From Macrotrachela quadricornifera (lineage: Eukaryota > Rotifera > Eurotatoria > Philodinida > Philodinidae), in the NCBI GenBank assembly GCA_022393335.1, contig JAJEKB010020521.1, positions 16,490-80,489 of the forward strand: 64,000 nucleotides of DNA, in the 5' to 3' direction. Below, piece after piece: positions 24,262-36,701 of the stretch (position 1 is the first letter of the stretch; the number at the start of each line of letters is the position of its first letter). Position numbers and translations under genes: made by a program. A model generated the notes under the pieces. It made no database searches, was not told where the DNA came from, and saw nothing but the letters and a program-made list of their open reading frames with translations.

Positions 24262-24588
24262 TTATGAAGCAGAATAGCCACTAACAGTAGTAGAGCTACC
24301 ATCAGCATTAGTAACATTAAGCACACGAGTACCAGGAAGACCATCTGTAATATGAACACTACTGACACCGCCAGCACCACCTCCAATATCAATATCAAGA
24401 CCTCTTGGACCAAAAAGACTAACACCACTAGAGCTCACATTAACACTAGTACCATCGCCATGAGTAAAAGAAGTATTAAATTCAGGATTACGCCCAAAAC
24501 CAGTATCATAATCTAGGTTAGGATCAAAATTGGAACCAGGAAAGCATGTAGCCATAGGTGGCATGTTGGGATTATCACGGTAATTCAT
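24262..24588 (-). CDS. Uncharacterised Gly/Ser/Asn-rich protein, 108 aa
   Basis: Start chosen at ATG 24588 (MNYRDNPNMPPM), about 77 bp downstream of a clear TATA box, instead of an upstream in-frame ATG at 24660 that lies too close to that TATA box. The product has a Pro/Asn-rich N-terminus, then a Gly/Ser/Val-rich half with alternating beta-like pattern (GTSVNVSSSGVSLFGPRG, GLPGTRVLNVTNADGSS). No signal peptide or membrane segment. Family unknown. Local GC is higher than in its surroundings, which supports real coding sequence. Confidence 0.6.
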   Translation of the reverse strand: MNYRDNPNMPPMATCFPGSNFDPNLDYDTGFGRNPEFNTSFTHGDGTSVNVSSSGVSLFGPRGLDIDIGGGAGGVSSVHITDGLPGTRVLNVTNADGSSTTVSGYSAS

Positions 24589-24664
24589 GATTTTGCTATA
24601 AGAAATTAAAGAATCGATAACTTTAACGATTGTACGAATGTAAGGATTGTGCAATTGCACCCCC

Positions 24665-24672
24665 CTTATATA
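24665..24672 (-). promoter_or_regulatory. TATA box
   Basis: TATATAAG followed by a G-run on the minus strand. A GTGCAATTGCAC palindrome (24650-24661) lies directly downstream, about where transcription would start. It would drive the 108-aa gene ending at 24262. Confidence 0.6.
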
Positions 24673-25134
24673 CTCATCGATCAGTATTGACGACGATTTT
24701 GTGCAACGAGGACACGCTTTCTGCCTCAGTAAATTGCGAGTTTAGTGGAGTGTGACTGTCGAACATCTAAGCTTATCTCCAGGGTTTGACATGTTGTGAT
24801 CATACATTGAATGCGTGTAACATTATTACTAATCAAGCTTAATAAAAGAATATTGTTATTTGACAAGGAAGAATTTTAAGGTTTTGCTCATAAAAACAAA
24901 CTTCATCAATATTCAATAAAGGTTATTCTTTATAGCTAAAGTATAAAACTTTAGTACTTTTCAATATTAAAAAATTATATGCAATGTCTTGTATATATTA
25001 ATTTCGATTTCTACCGTTATTGTAGATTTTAGGAGATAGTTCATTGATGAATCAACAAGTCGTGTCATGCGAAAGATTGTGACATGTTATTTTGATCATC
25101 AGAAATGGAAGACGATGTAAAAAAAAGTATTTAT

Positions 25135-25408
25135 CAGTATCCGACTCGGGTCAGGTCAGGTCAGGTCAGATCGTGTCGGGTCAGGTCGGTTCGCAAAAGT
25201 TCGAAAATTTTCGAACGTTACTTAAGAAAAGAAGCAACTTTGGAGGAGATAATTATTTCTTTATTTCGAATATCGAGAGAATATGTATTGATTTACTCAA
25301 AAGATTCTCAATGACTGAAAAAAATTCGCTTTTATTAACTAAAAATTATGTTTTACCTTGGATCGTGTTGGGTCGGGTCACAAAAAAAGTGACCCATGTC
25401 GGACACTG
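25135..25408. mobile_element. hAT-like MITE
   Basis: Ends CAGTATCCGACTCGGGTCA and, inverted, CAGTGTCCGACATGGGTCA match at 16 of 19 positions. CAG...CTG termini and GGGTC-type subterminal repeats are typical of hAT elements. The 8-bp flanks GTATTTAT and ATATCTAT agree at 6 of 8, as expected for an aged hAT target duplication. A TCAGGTCAGG pentamer run follows the left end. The frame at 25092-25409 is not a gene. Confidence 0.65.
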
Positions 25409-25608
25409 ATATCTATATGATCACGAGTATAACCTTGGGTGAATGATGTTAAATAAACATGAAAGATGGATTGGAATATGTCTTAATGAAGGTCAATATA
25501 TGCTCATCATGCTTTCTTTCTTTTCTCTGTATGTAATTACTTTCCTTTCTAAATGACAAATGAATTAATTTGAATCATATTTTAAAAGATAGACTAACGA
25601 TGGAACAT

Positions 25609-25722
25609 TTTTAGGTGTTCAAACTATTTTGACTCTATCTTTTGAGCATAAGTAGAACTCAATGATACATAAGAAATCTGAAAAAGATTCATTTGCTCAT
25701 GCCTTTCTTCCTGAAATATCGA
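25609..25722 (+). repeat. Dispersed repeat, copy 2
   Basis: Direct homologue of 21836-21950 (see that entry for shared blocks). About two thirds of positions appear conserved by eye. Confidence 0.5.
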
Positions 25723-27060
25723 GTTTCTAAGCCATTTTCTTTGTAGCACTCAAGATTTCCAGCAAAACTATTTTGTCAAATTTTGATTTGAAAGCTTTGC
25801 AAATTTTTTGTTCATCGAAAAAAATGACTCTTCATTTCCTTCGGTGTTTCATTCAAAGAAATCCTATTCAAATAAATTTAATTTATTATTAAAGACAAAA
25901 GGGGGCAAAAATACTTTGAAAAGACAAGTTTATTTCATGAATTTCATTAACATAAAACTTTATATAACCTTACAAAAAACTCACATTCGCACAAAATGTA
26001 GAGCAACACTTTAATTTTTTTTGTTTCTAGAACTCTATAGAAATCCAACCATTTGCCATAAAAATTTAACGATTTTTTCAGTTTATAAAATAAAGTAATG
26101 TCCAAAACATATCAAACAAAAATCTCTTTTCGTTCAATGAATTGAAAAGTAAAAGAGTTTGTTTCATAAGCTTCATTAATATGAAAATTTGACATAAAAT
26201 TAGGAAAAATAACCGTAACGTTATATATAGAAGGGTGTTTTAGCTGATTATATTGTGAATCTTTCCTATATCACAAGAGAAGTGTAGGAAAAATAGTATT
26301 TTCATACAAATCCGACGTAACCCTATCAAATACAGCACTTAATTTTTTGTTCTTCTATCATTAAATTGGTTTTGTCGATATTTTTTGGCAACAGTACAAC
26401 AGACGCGCTCTTCGCTCATTTACGTCGTTACAACATTTAATGTGTAGAAATATGAGTTTTTACGATTTTGTCTTTATAATGATTTCGACTTATTTTAACG
26501 AGGTTTTCATATTATTTGTCTGACTCGGTATTGATGCATTCTGCAGCTTCTCCATTCCCACGATCAACACCTAACTATCGGCCATGTGACAAAAAACAAA
26601 ATCATACCTATTCTTGCTTTCTTTCTTTTTCTTTTCTCATAGTGCATCAATAAAATAAAATGTGCTTTTTTTTCATAGTTGGCTGATTCTTTCATCGACA
26701 AAATAATATCTTAAATGTTTCTTCTATACATCAAGAACGATGAAAACATCAATAATCTATTGTGCTCGAAAGCACTTTCTCTATCCAACTGCTACGCACC
26801 AAAATATATGACAAACGCGTCTTAGTGTGATTCACCGAATGGTGAATTCCTTCCATTCTGTAAATAACAAGCCTGTATTCATCGCCAAAAATTAACCACG
26901 ATGTTTTATCTACGATAAGGCTGGTAGCCCAATAACTTTGTTTAATAGTGTCCGCTCCAAAACCGTTAAAGTTCACTATGTTTCAATCCAGAATGCTCTC
27001 CTCAACGACAACTAATGCTCACCATATATATCATCCTCATTCTGATCATCAGCAGCTGGC
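25723..27060. other. Intergenic, no gene recognised
   Basis: AT-rich. The short minus-strand frame 26749-26976 has a protein-like composition but no motif, so I do not call it. Confidence 0.4.
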
Positions 27061-27198
27061 GCTAAATATCTTTAGCGACCTCACTCTTTTGTAAATTGAA
27101 CTCGATGCTAGATACCGCTAGCAATCTCCTTCTTTTACTAACGATACTCGATGCTAGATATCTCTAGCGATTTATTGTCATCATTACGGAGGAAAGAC
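27061..27198. repeat. 46-bp tandem repeat with near-palindromic core
   Basis: Three units begin at 27061, 27107 and 27153, exactly 46 bp apart. Each starts with a 16-mer of the form GCTA-N8-TAGC (GCTAAATATCTTTAGC, GCTAGATACCGCTAGC, GCTAGATATCTCTAGC). Units 1 and 2 also share CTCGAT at their ends. A TATAAATG (27236) and a strong splice-donor-like AAG|GTAAGT (27277-27285) follow, so this may be a promoter region of an unrecognised transcript. Confidence 0.6.
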
Positions 27199-27285
27199 GA
27201 TGTAAAAGATATCTATCAGACGCCATATAAATGAGAAAGATCGACACTCGATATATCTTTCGTTCAGAGATTTGATAAGGTAAGT

Positions 27286-29314
27286 TCCTGATGAATGTCT
27301 ATGCACAGTTTCTGTTGGGCTGATTAGCAAGAAATTAGGCGCTTGGCGGATGTAAATTGCTGGTTATGCAACTTCCTATTTGGTGTGGATGGGAATATGT
27401 CTTGCTAAAAATTGGACTATTCACATGATTTTCTAAATACGATATGTAGAAAATGCAGCAAGACAGTTTGGGAACTTTTCTTTTTGAGAAAAAAATCATA
27501 GAAGAATTTGGAATGCGTTTGCTCTATTGGCCGTGTAGGTTATGATGAGTAGTCATCACTTTTTCTGAAATGCTCTTTTTTTGAAAAGAGGATCGTCCGT
27601 ATTTTTTTAAATGTATGTTGACTAACGTACTGTTTCATATCCATTTTTGTCTGGAATTATTAATTGTATCTGAAAGTATGGAGCGAAATGGATATAGTCA
27701 TTAACGATAGATAATTGGTTGTGTTACCTAGATCATAAGTGTAACTGGCAATTCTAAATGGCCCGTCCAGCGTGATAGAAAGCTCTCTATCTGATAGTCT
27801 GAAATTCTCTTGTTTTCTGCATAATTTTTTTGAAAAACTTATGGTAAATATATTGCTTATGCAAATCAAACACTTTTTACTGATATGGAGTATTAGATCT
27901 GTGGAAAGAACATATATTAGATTAGTATGTTTTGTGAAAAGTCAGCATATTGCATTTAATTTATTTCCCAATTCAATTTGATATCATATTATGCTAATAA
28001 AAGCAAGTCGATTATTCTTAGCATTGCAACTTGTCATAGCTTTAATTAAATCTCGTACTATTTACAGTAAATATTTCGTTCAGATATAAGGAATATGAAA
28101 TCGAATATAATGCGGGAAGCATTCTACGTACACAATTAATTAACAATGTCCGTGTCTAATGAACAGTTACTCGCTGTAGAAAGCTAATACAGAATATGTT
28201 GTACTATGAAGTTTTTATTTATCAATATATGCCAGGAGTGAGAAAAGTTATGAAAATAAATAGCGAGAAGTGCTAGAATAGAAAGACAGAATTCTTATAT
28301 TGTTATTGTATTGATTAGACGGTAGATATGACTTATCGAAAGATTGGTTTGTTTGTTATGGTATCAGAAGAAAAAAATAATGACTCATGCGGATCTATCG
28401 TCCCGTCCAGTTTGATCCGACCGTTTGGATCGATATCGGCACTGATAAGAAAAAATTCTAACGGCTTTAACTAAGATCTAGATCATCAACAAACAGGCTA
28501 CATTAGTCACGTTTATTACACACATTAAAGTAAAGAGTTTCCTCTCGAAAATATTCGAGAAATTTATAAAACTAAATAAAAATACTAATCGACAAACACA
28601 GAACGACCTTTCGCGATGATAAATGAGAAATTGAATGCGTCCAATTCGTCTTTCAGCAACAATTATTTTATAGTCGTAGACTTCCTCTGAAGAGAAACTC
28701 TACGAGAGGCTCGCTCAGGACTATATGTTAGAATCCATTGTACAGATGCAGATATAAGGAAGTCATCTACTTAGTTGTGAGAGAATATTCGTTGTCCTTT
28801 CTGCACATAACAAATGCACCAGAATGGCTGTTTGAAAACGTCCATTGAAAAGATAGCTCTACAAGATATTTATGAATATTAGTGAGTCCGACTTTTATTT
28901 CGAAGTCATACCATTTTTCATATGATAATCGAGATTTTAAGTGTATCATGTTCACTGTATGCTGTTTTCCCCATATTTTTGGATGGAATCTTTTAATGAA
29001 AAGGACAGAAGCAAACTTTTCTCTAAGCATCTAAATTATATGTTTTTCAGGTAGGATCCGACGAGGTTGCCCCAATCTCTATTTTTTCCTGAACCCTACT
29101 TAAACAAGATCGGGGTTTAGATGGGATGAAAATTTTCGGAACTTATATTGTATTCATATGAAAACAAATCAATGTTTGCCTTAAATAATATATAGTATGT
29201 TATATTTCAAATAAAATAAATCATTTATATCTGTCTATATATAATATTCTAATGTAAAGAATCATGACAATGAAATGTTTTTATGTAAATTTGTCACAAT
29301 TGTTATTTCTTTTA
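27286..29314. other. Intergenic, no gene recognised
   Basis: No supported coding region. Minus-strand frame 28767-29030 (87 codons) has plausible amino-acid composition but no recognisable motif or splice context. Confidence 0.4.
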
Positions 29315-30241
29315 CTATTGTAAATTTTGTTTATTATTGAACAACTTTAACTGATCTTGTTGAAGATGTAGTTGACCTTGTATTACAGTGACAGCAGATC
29401 CACGTAATAATACACGTTTATTACTTTCATCTAATTCACAATCAACATAACCACCCCGAGCACTTTGTTGATAACCATGAAGAATTGTTTTTTTATTATT
29501 AAATATTCGAGACCAATAAACAGCAAGTACTGTATGAGCACTACCAGTAACTGGATCTTCAGGAACACCAAACCATGGGGAAAAAAAACGAGAAATAAAA
29601 TCTGTTGTTTCTGAAGCACTTGTAATAATAATACCACGTATAAATGGATTTATTGATTGACCAAAATCAACTTCAAGAAGATTTTCTTGTGCTTTTATAT
29701 TATCATCAATTGTTGAAAGATGAAGTAAAAGAAATTTGGTTTTTTTACATAATTGAACAGCTAAAATTTCTTGTATTGGTAATATATTTAATTTTAATTT
29801 TAATTCATCTAATATTTTATTATTAAATTCAATTGGTTGTGGATCACCCATAGGAAAGTCAAGTTGTAAATAACCATTATGTTCACATTGTTTAACTTTT
29901 AATTCTCCAGCATTTTTTGTTTCAAAAATTAATTCATTAATCGATGAATTTTTTAAAATTTGTTCAAAAAAAATATGACCTGTTGCTAATGTTGCATGAC
30001 CACATAAATCAACTTCATTTTTTGGAGTAAACCACTGCAGAAAATATCGTGTATTTGAAGAAGAATTTTTTGCTTGAGTAATAAAAGCTGTATCAGATAA
30101 ATTCATTTCAGTAGCAATTTGTTGAAAAAGTATATCCAAATTAGTTGAATGAGGTATATCTCGAAATGAAGTACAAACACCAGCTGGATTACCTTTGAAC
30201 AATTCTTTGGTAAAGGCATCTACTGTATAAATGTCAATCAT
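29315..30241 (-). CDS. PhzF/PBLD-family isomerase-like protein, 308 aa
   Basis: Single-exon gene. The family (bacterial PhzF, animal PBLD/MAWBP) has two similar halves of diaminopimelate-epimerase fold; PhzF isomerises a dihydro-hydroxyanthranilate, while the animal substrate is unknown. The diagnostic motifs are all present: DAFTKELFKGNPAGV at 8-22, the catalytic Glu45 in EMNLSDTAF, DLCGHATLATGH at about 78-89, and in the second half GVPEDPVTGSAHT and ARGGYV. Its length is typical (about 290-310). Cytosolic by lack of signals. It is transcribed away from the GTPBP6 gene with 330 bp between start codons. Confidence 0.93.
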   Translation of the reverse strand: MIDIYTVDAFTKELFKGNPAGVCTSFRDIPHSTNLDILFQQIATEMNLSDTAFITQAKNSSSNTRYFLQWFTPKNEVDLCGHATLATGHIFFEQILKNSSINELIFETKNAGELKVKQCEHNGYLQLDFPMGDPQPIEFNNKILDELKLKLNILPIQEILAVQLCKKTKFLLLHLSTIDDNIKAQENLLEVDFGQSINPFIRGIIITSASETTDFISRFFSPWFGVPEDPVTGSAHTVLAVYWSRIFNNKKTILHGYQQSARGGYVDCELDESNKRVLLRGSAVTVIQGQLHLQQDQLKLFNNKQNLQ

Positions 30242-30571
30242 CTTGTGTTTGAAGGTAGATAATCAATGTAGAAGATCGAAATAAAAACAAAATGAATATT
30301 TGCGAACTAGTGAAAGAAAAAGGTCAAATAAAAAACAAAATGTTATCTTAAAAAAAAACAAAATAGTAAAATATAATGTTAAATGGCGACACCTTATGGT
30401 TCTTAGAATAAAATGAGATGAATATAGTTTATGGTAATAATACAAACCAATTATTGTGTACATATTATACCATTATAAAATTTTATTCTACTTATTATTA
30501 TTATTAGGTAAAAATATATAATCTTTAATTGAATTGATTTGACTGCTAAATATCTGATAAAATATTAAAAA
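30242..30571. promoter_or_regulatory. Shared upstream region of PBLD-like and GTPBP6-like genes
   Basis: Only 330 bp separates the two divergent start codons, so both promoters must lie here. I see no strong TATA element that favours one gene. Confidence 0.5.
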
Positions 30572-32327
30572 ATGTTATTTAAAAAATTTTTTAATCATCT
30601 ATCATTTATAAAATCTTCTATTCGAACATTTTCACATACATCTCGTTTATATACAAAAGAATTTTCTGATCGTCATATACAAAGTCTTATTGATGATCAT
30701 GATTTTACATCTATGTCATCTGCATTACTTCATATACGTTCTGCTGGTCATCGTATTTATATAATTCAACCATCAATGAAATTTAAAGCACGTGGTCGAC
30801 AATCAACAACTGCTCAATTACAATTATCAGAATCAATATCACTTATTCAAACATTAAATAAATGGCAAGTTGTTGGTCATGGAATATATACATTAAAATC
30901 AAGTGGTTCAAAACGATATTTATATGGTAAAGGTAATATTGAAAAAATAACAAATGAAATTCATCAATGTCAAGCAACAGCTGTATTTGTTTCAATTGAT
31001 CGTCTTTTACTTGCACAAATTGATGGACTTACAGAAAAATTTCATGTACCTGTTTATGATCGATATTCAGTTGTACTTCAAGTAAAAATTTTTTTTGTTA
31101 TTGTTTTTAAGAATAAATATTTTAAAAAAAATAATATAGATCTTTAAAAATCATGCACAAAGTGGTGCAGCTAAATTACAAGTTGCTCTTGCTGAAATTC
31201 CATTATTACGATATCGTAAAAATGATTCAGAATTATTTAAAGTAATTAATATAATATGAATTTTGAAAGAAATTCTTATTTATTTAGTTTTAAAGGATCG
31301 TGAACGAAATCTTCGTGCTGAAGTAGCTAAACTTGAACAACATCGAAAATTAATTAAAAAACATCGTTTAGCTATTGATATACCTACTGTAGCTGTTGTT
31401 GGATATACAAATGCTGGTAAAACATCATTAATTAAAGCATTATCAAAAGATGCTTCATTACAACCAAAAAATCAATTATTTGCTACATTAGGTATATCTA
31501 TAATAAATAAAAAATAATAGAATAGAATGATTATTTCTAGTTTAAATTTATTTTCTCTTCTTCTATAGATGTAACTACACATGCTGGTGTTTTACCAAAT
31601 GCATTAAATATACTTTATGTTGATACAGTTGGTTTTATTGGTAAATAATTATTAATTTATTCGATTGACAATTATTTTTATTCATATAGCTGATATTCCA
31701 ACAACATTAATTGAAGCTTTTCGTGCAACATTAAATGATGCTGTTGATGCACATTTAATAATTCATGTTTGTGATATTAGTCATCCAGATTATGTTGTAC
31801 AACGTAAAACAGTGATAGAAACTTTACTTGAACTTGATGTTCCAACATCAAAACTTGAATCAATGATTACTGTATTCAATAAATGTGATCTATTAGATCA
31901 ACAATCATCAAAAAATAATCAAATTAATGAAGAACATGATCATGATGAGAGTGAAGATGAAGATGAAGTAGAAGAGAAAGAAAATACACTTTCACAGAAA
32001 TCAATTTCAGAGATAAATGTTACAGACAATGATGGATTATACATTTCCTGTACAACTGGTCAAGGACTTGATCAACTTATTGATATAGTACAAAAGAAAC
32101 TTATGATTGCAAGTGATCGTGTTACATGTGAATATCGTGTATTACAAGGAGGACAACTTTATCAAATACTTGCTAATGGTGATTTATGTACAATTGAAAG
32201 TATGATTGTTGATGAAAATGATCCACAATTTATTCGTTTAAAATGTCTCTTTTCAAAAGCTGCTTATGCCAAATTTCAAGCTCATTATGGTAGTGCATCT
32301 AAATATCAGATCATTAATGATTCATAA
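30572..32327 (+). CDS. GTPBP6: GTPBP6/HflX-type GTPase, 505 aa
   Basis: Five exons: 30572-31081, 31140-31241, 31296-31491, 31569-31640, 31690-32327, all with GT-AG introns of 49-77 nt and consistent phases. HflX-family GTPases recycle ribosomes; animal GTPBP6 works on the mitochondrial ribosome. The N-terminus is Lys/Arg/Ser-rich and hydrophobic (MLFKKFFNHLSFIKSSIRT), as in a mitochondrial presequence. An HflX N-domain is followed by a coiled linker, then the G domain: P-loop GYTNAGKTS at 240-248, DTVGF (G3), FNKCDLL (G4). An acidic insert rich in Glu/Asp follows G4. Human GTPBP6 is of similar length. Confidence 0.93.
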
Positions 32328-35300
32328 ACAAATTATTTTGTATTTAATAAAACACAAAAAAAGACATTAAATAATTATAATGATATATGCTTTCTTTCAT
32401 AAATAAACTAGTTCATATTATTACTAAACTATTAATTAAATCTTTTTAATTGTATAATACAAAAAGTTTGAGATGACTCTTACCAAATATTCACATTCAT
32501 ATATTGTTCATTTTATTGCCGATATATGCTCATTTGTATTGTCGAAAAGACATTATTTTTCTATAGATCTTTCTCTCCTCTCAGAATAGAAGGCCACTCA
32601 CAAGAGAGGTTTCAAAAGCCGTTACTCCAAGGCCATGGATTTTTCAACAATATATTTGGAAAATGCAACGACTTTTAGAACTTTTAGCGTCCAAAGGCCG
32701 AGTTTCAGAGCAAAAAGTTATTCTTTTTGTAATATAAAGAGGTTCATAACTCTTCCTTCCAGAGTTATGTATATTTTTCACAAGATTAATTGAATGGTTT
32801 CTCTATGCGGACAATCGTAGTTTACGTAAAATAACTGGTAATACGTAAAATTGCGAAAAAAATTTCTGCTATTTTTCTTAAGTAAACATATAAAAGAACG
32901 AATACTTTGGGTACGCTTCTAAATCGAATAGGCCTACTGACTGGCAAAAAGTATGAATATTCGTGCCCATTGGTGGGTTGATAAAAAACACTTTGTGTAT
33001 TAGAAAATCATTCTGCTGTTGAATTAGTTTGAGTCTTCGTGAGTATTGATAGAATCGCCTCACTGAGCTCCATTTACCGATGATATCATGCTCTGATTTG
33101 GAGATGTTCTTGTCTTTTACAAGTATCCATAGTGTGTTGAGATGAGTTAAAATGATTTAATAGAAAAGACGATTTAAAACACGCCAGCATATTAATAGTG
33201 TTCTGCTAGACAAATAAAATTCTTGTTTAAAATAATTTTATTTCTTGCAAGAAAAATACAAAACAAGAACAATACGATGCATTTTCATCTCGAAAACTTT
33301 ATTCCCAATTCGTTTCTTAATCGCTTTTTGGTGCCATTTCATTAATTTTGCTAACTCTTTAGTATTATTCATTGCAGCAACTAATTGTGTTGTAGTATCT
33401 TTTACAACATTTAATAGAGGAACATTTTGTTGAATTTTTTGCTTTCATCCGTTACAGTTTCTTGAATATCATCTGAAATGAGTTGTTTTTGATCGAAAAC
33501 TTCATTTTCTTAATTCTGATAATCGAAAAACCGTTTCTTTATTTTAAACAATCGATAATTCGATCAACGTCTAAATTAAAAACAATCTCAACGTGTTTGA
33601 CAATGAGTTTAATCTGAGAATTTCGTTAATATCTTCCAGATGAAAAAGTTGTAAATGTTAATATTTTAATTATCAATAATTTTGTTATGTACAAGAAAAA
33701 GAGATATTTGTTTGTATATTTCTTCTAACAGTTAACAGAAAACATCAAGTTATGCTGTCGTATAGTATTTGTAGAAGAAGATGTGGAAGTTTTTTTGTAA
33801 ACATATATATATAATTGAAAAAAAACCAAATTTTATTTTGTGTTTCCTTCTATATTATCTCTCAACTTCTTTTTTCGTTTTTTCTTTACATTCTGCTACC
33901 GAAAACATAGATGGCACTGGCACATATATTCTCTTTTCTGTTCTTTTCTACGTTCATGATATGATGTATTCTATATCATTCTCTCTCTATTAATCTAGTC
34001 TGGATATTGCTAGGAATATTTCCCTTCTTGTTCATTACTTTTCCAGTATGTTTCTGGTTTTTTTTTCTAAGTCCGTGCGTATATATACCAGTCATTTTGT
34101 AGAATAAAGCAAAAGACCCGACAGTGTATACATCTAACTGAGATCTTCTTATGAAGCATAAATTCATCTTCTCATGACATTTTGTTATATCCTTTTCTCC
34201 GTTGATCTGTACCATACTTTATATATTACTAATGTATACGTCAAGAGGAAAATAGTGAACTTCCAAAGTTTAAAAGATTTCAAGAGAATTCAAACCATAT
34301 AACAAAACAATGCAATAAAAATTGCGATTCTTCGGCAATACTTAACAACAGAGTACTGAAAATGCCAAGTTTATTCTGAAAATTTTGCAGCTACTTAGTG
34401 TTTGTTAATTCTTTCTTTTTCGAATTAAACTAATATTGCACTGATATTAAATAAGTGTAGATAGTTTTCAATATATATATTTTTATCGTAAAATAAAAAG
34501 ATACTATCATTAGAGTGTAACATGAAGCTTACGTTTATTTAAATCAAATACTATACAATAAATAGTTCAAATTATACAAAAGAATCTTTTTTTTTTAAAA
34601 ATTGTTGAACTACATTATCAGAGTATGGCGATTTGAGTGTTTCATTCACTATTTCTTCGATCTCCTTGAAATATTGATGAATGAAAAGCACTAATTGATT
34701 TTTCGAAGTCGTTAATTAAACTGCACTGATAAGAGAAACTAAGCTAACTTTATTCTTTCTCTAAAACGTGACTTGATTTTCTGTTTTATTTTCTTCTAAG
34801 AATGCACAAACAAGAGTAATTCTAATTAGATATACAATATTAGTTTTTCATGCATATTCTCATTTCAAAGTTACTGCAATTATCTGTTATATTTTTGAAT
34901 AACCAGTAACATTCAGTGTGATCGACCTGTACCATTTATATCTTTAATACACTTATTAATTTTCCAGGTATATAAAAGCTATTTCTTTGAATACAAACAA
35001 TAAATATTATTATTTTAACAAGCGATAATAGATCAGCATCTATTTTTGATGCAATAGGTAAATGGATGGAAGATTATAACAAATCATTATGAAAAATGAT
35101 TGCATTAATGACTATTGAATAACTATCAGACAATACCAAAATATAATTATATAGTAAGTTTCTTTTAACTTTTTTTTAAAATGAACGCATACGAGAGTCT
35201 TTATCGAGCTTTTCTGAGTAGTTATGTCAAACGAATATCACTCTCTATACTATAGGAAAGAAAAAACAAATTTATGGAGAATATCTTATTCGAAAATACA

Positions 35301-36700
35301 AATAGTTTAGAAACACAACAAAACTCGATTTACAATTGGAATATTCAAAAAAACAATCTATTTGAAAGAAATCAATATTTTCGATATAGATTTATTAAAT
35401 TTTCTTCATCATATAAATTTGTACTTGAATATTTTCTAAATTTATATATTTAGACCAACAATATGGATTCCTTGTCTCAAATAATCTTTTTCATATTTAC
35501 AATGACAAGTATGACATATAAACATTAATCTTATCTATTAAAATTCTATTTTGATGTATTTCTCTTAGTCAAATTCTATTTGGACATCTATTAGCACCCA
35601 ATAATTATTGTGTTTATCATTAAAAAGCTATCTTTTATGCAACTACGATTATATTAATATAAGATTTTCATATAACACTCAATAGAAATGGTTATTTGTC
35701 GCCACAAAAGAGATATTCATTATTGTTTTATTCTGTTCTATTTTTTACATTAATAAAGAAAAATAATCTTATCTGATCTGTATACAATCTTAAATATCAA
35801 CCAATCTGCCTTAAGACAATTATAATATTCAGATAAATACCAGCTGTTCCAAAATGTTTACGATCTGCTATATTTTGCTTATATCTGACAACTTTATTTT
35901 TTTCCAAAAGATGCATCGTGTTATTGTTACTTGCTACCACATTTATAATAATAAAAGTATCTGGACGATCTTCTTTATTACTCACTAAGAACTTGGTCAT
36001 ATAACATTTGCGGAGCTTTTAACGGCGTATCTTTTGAAAAAAAACATTAAGATTTTATTGGTTTTTGAAGATGTGATATATGCAAAATATGGCATATCGC
36101 AAACAAATTGGAACAACTGCTAACATTTGTCTGATTCGATCTTTTTCAGCAAAAAAATGACAGTCTATAACCATTACATCAAACGATACTTCTATTATAC
36201 GTATCATTTCATGAGTATTTTATGATCTAAAAATTAAGAATTTTCTAGAAAATTTAGATTAATTATCTTATAATGAAAGAAAGCTTTCATATAACGATAT
36301 TTTATACTGTTTTCATTATTTATTATTCAACATATTCTCTTGAGTAAAAAGTATAGAAGACAATAGGTAATAAATTTACAATTTGTTAATGTCTATTTTA
36401 TTCTTAATCTCTATTCATTTTCATTTATTGTTAAAACACAATCAATTCATTCTATTTTTAAATGATATTATTTGTTAACCTTTCTGCAAAATGTTAATTT
36501 TTGCATAAGATTATTATCTTGATGGTGAGAATTATTGAAACGAAGATAGACCAAGTCTGCATTAATCTGTTAGATATACAAAACATGCTTGTTTTTCTAT
36601 ACATCGTTGTCAAGTCCATTGTCATTAAAAACTGATTCTTTAGAAATAAGAAAAGTTTCTCGTTGATATTATCGCAAAATTAATCTCATTGGATGAATAC
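32328..36700. other. 4.4 kb without a recognisable gene
   Basis: Strongly AT-rich. Frames such as 33781-33993 (+) and 35797-36000 (-) are short and carry no motif or splice partners that I can support. Confidence 0.4.
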
Positions 36701-36701
36701 T

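Noticed and set aside
27061..27198. CRISPR-like spacing of the 46-bp repeats
   Set aside because: Only three diverged units, no unique spacers, eukaryotic context; a short tandem repeat explains it.
26749..29030. Minus-strand frames 26749-26976 and 28767-29030
   Set aside because: Plausible as decayed fragments of bdelloid multi-copy genes, but no motif supports a call.
35797..36000. 67-codon minus-strand frame (MTKFLVSNKEDRPDTF...)
   Set aside because: Composition is protein-like but there is no recognisable family, no partner exon and no promoter signal.
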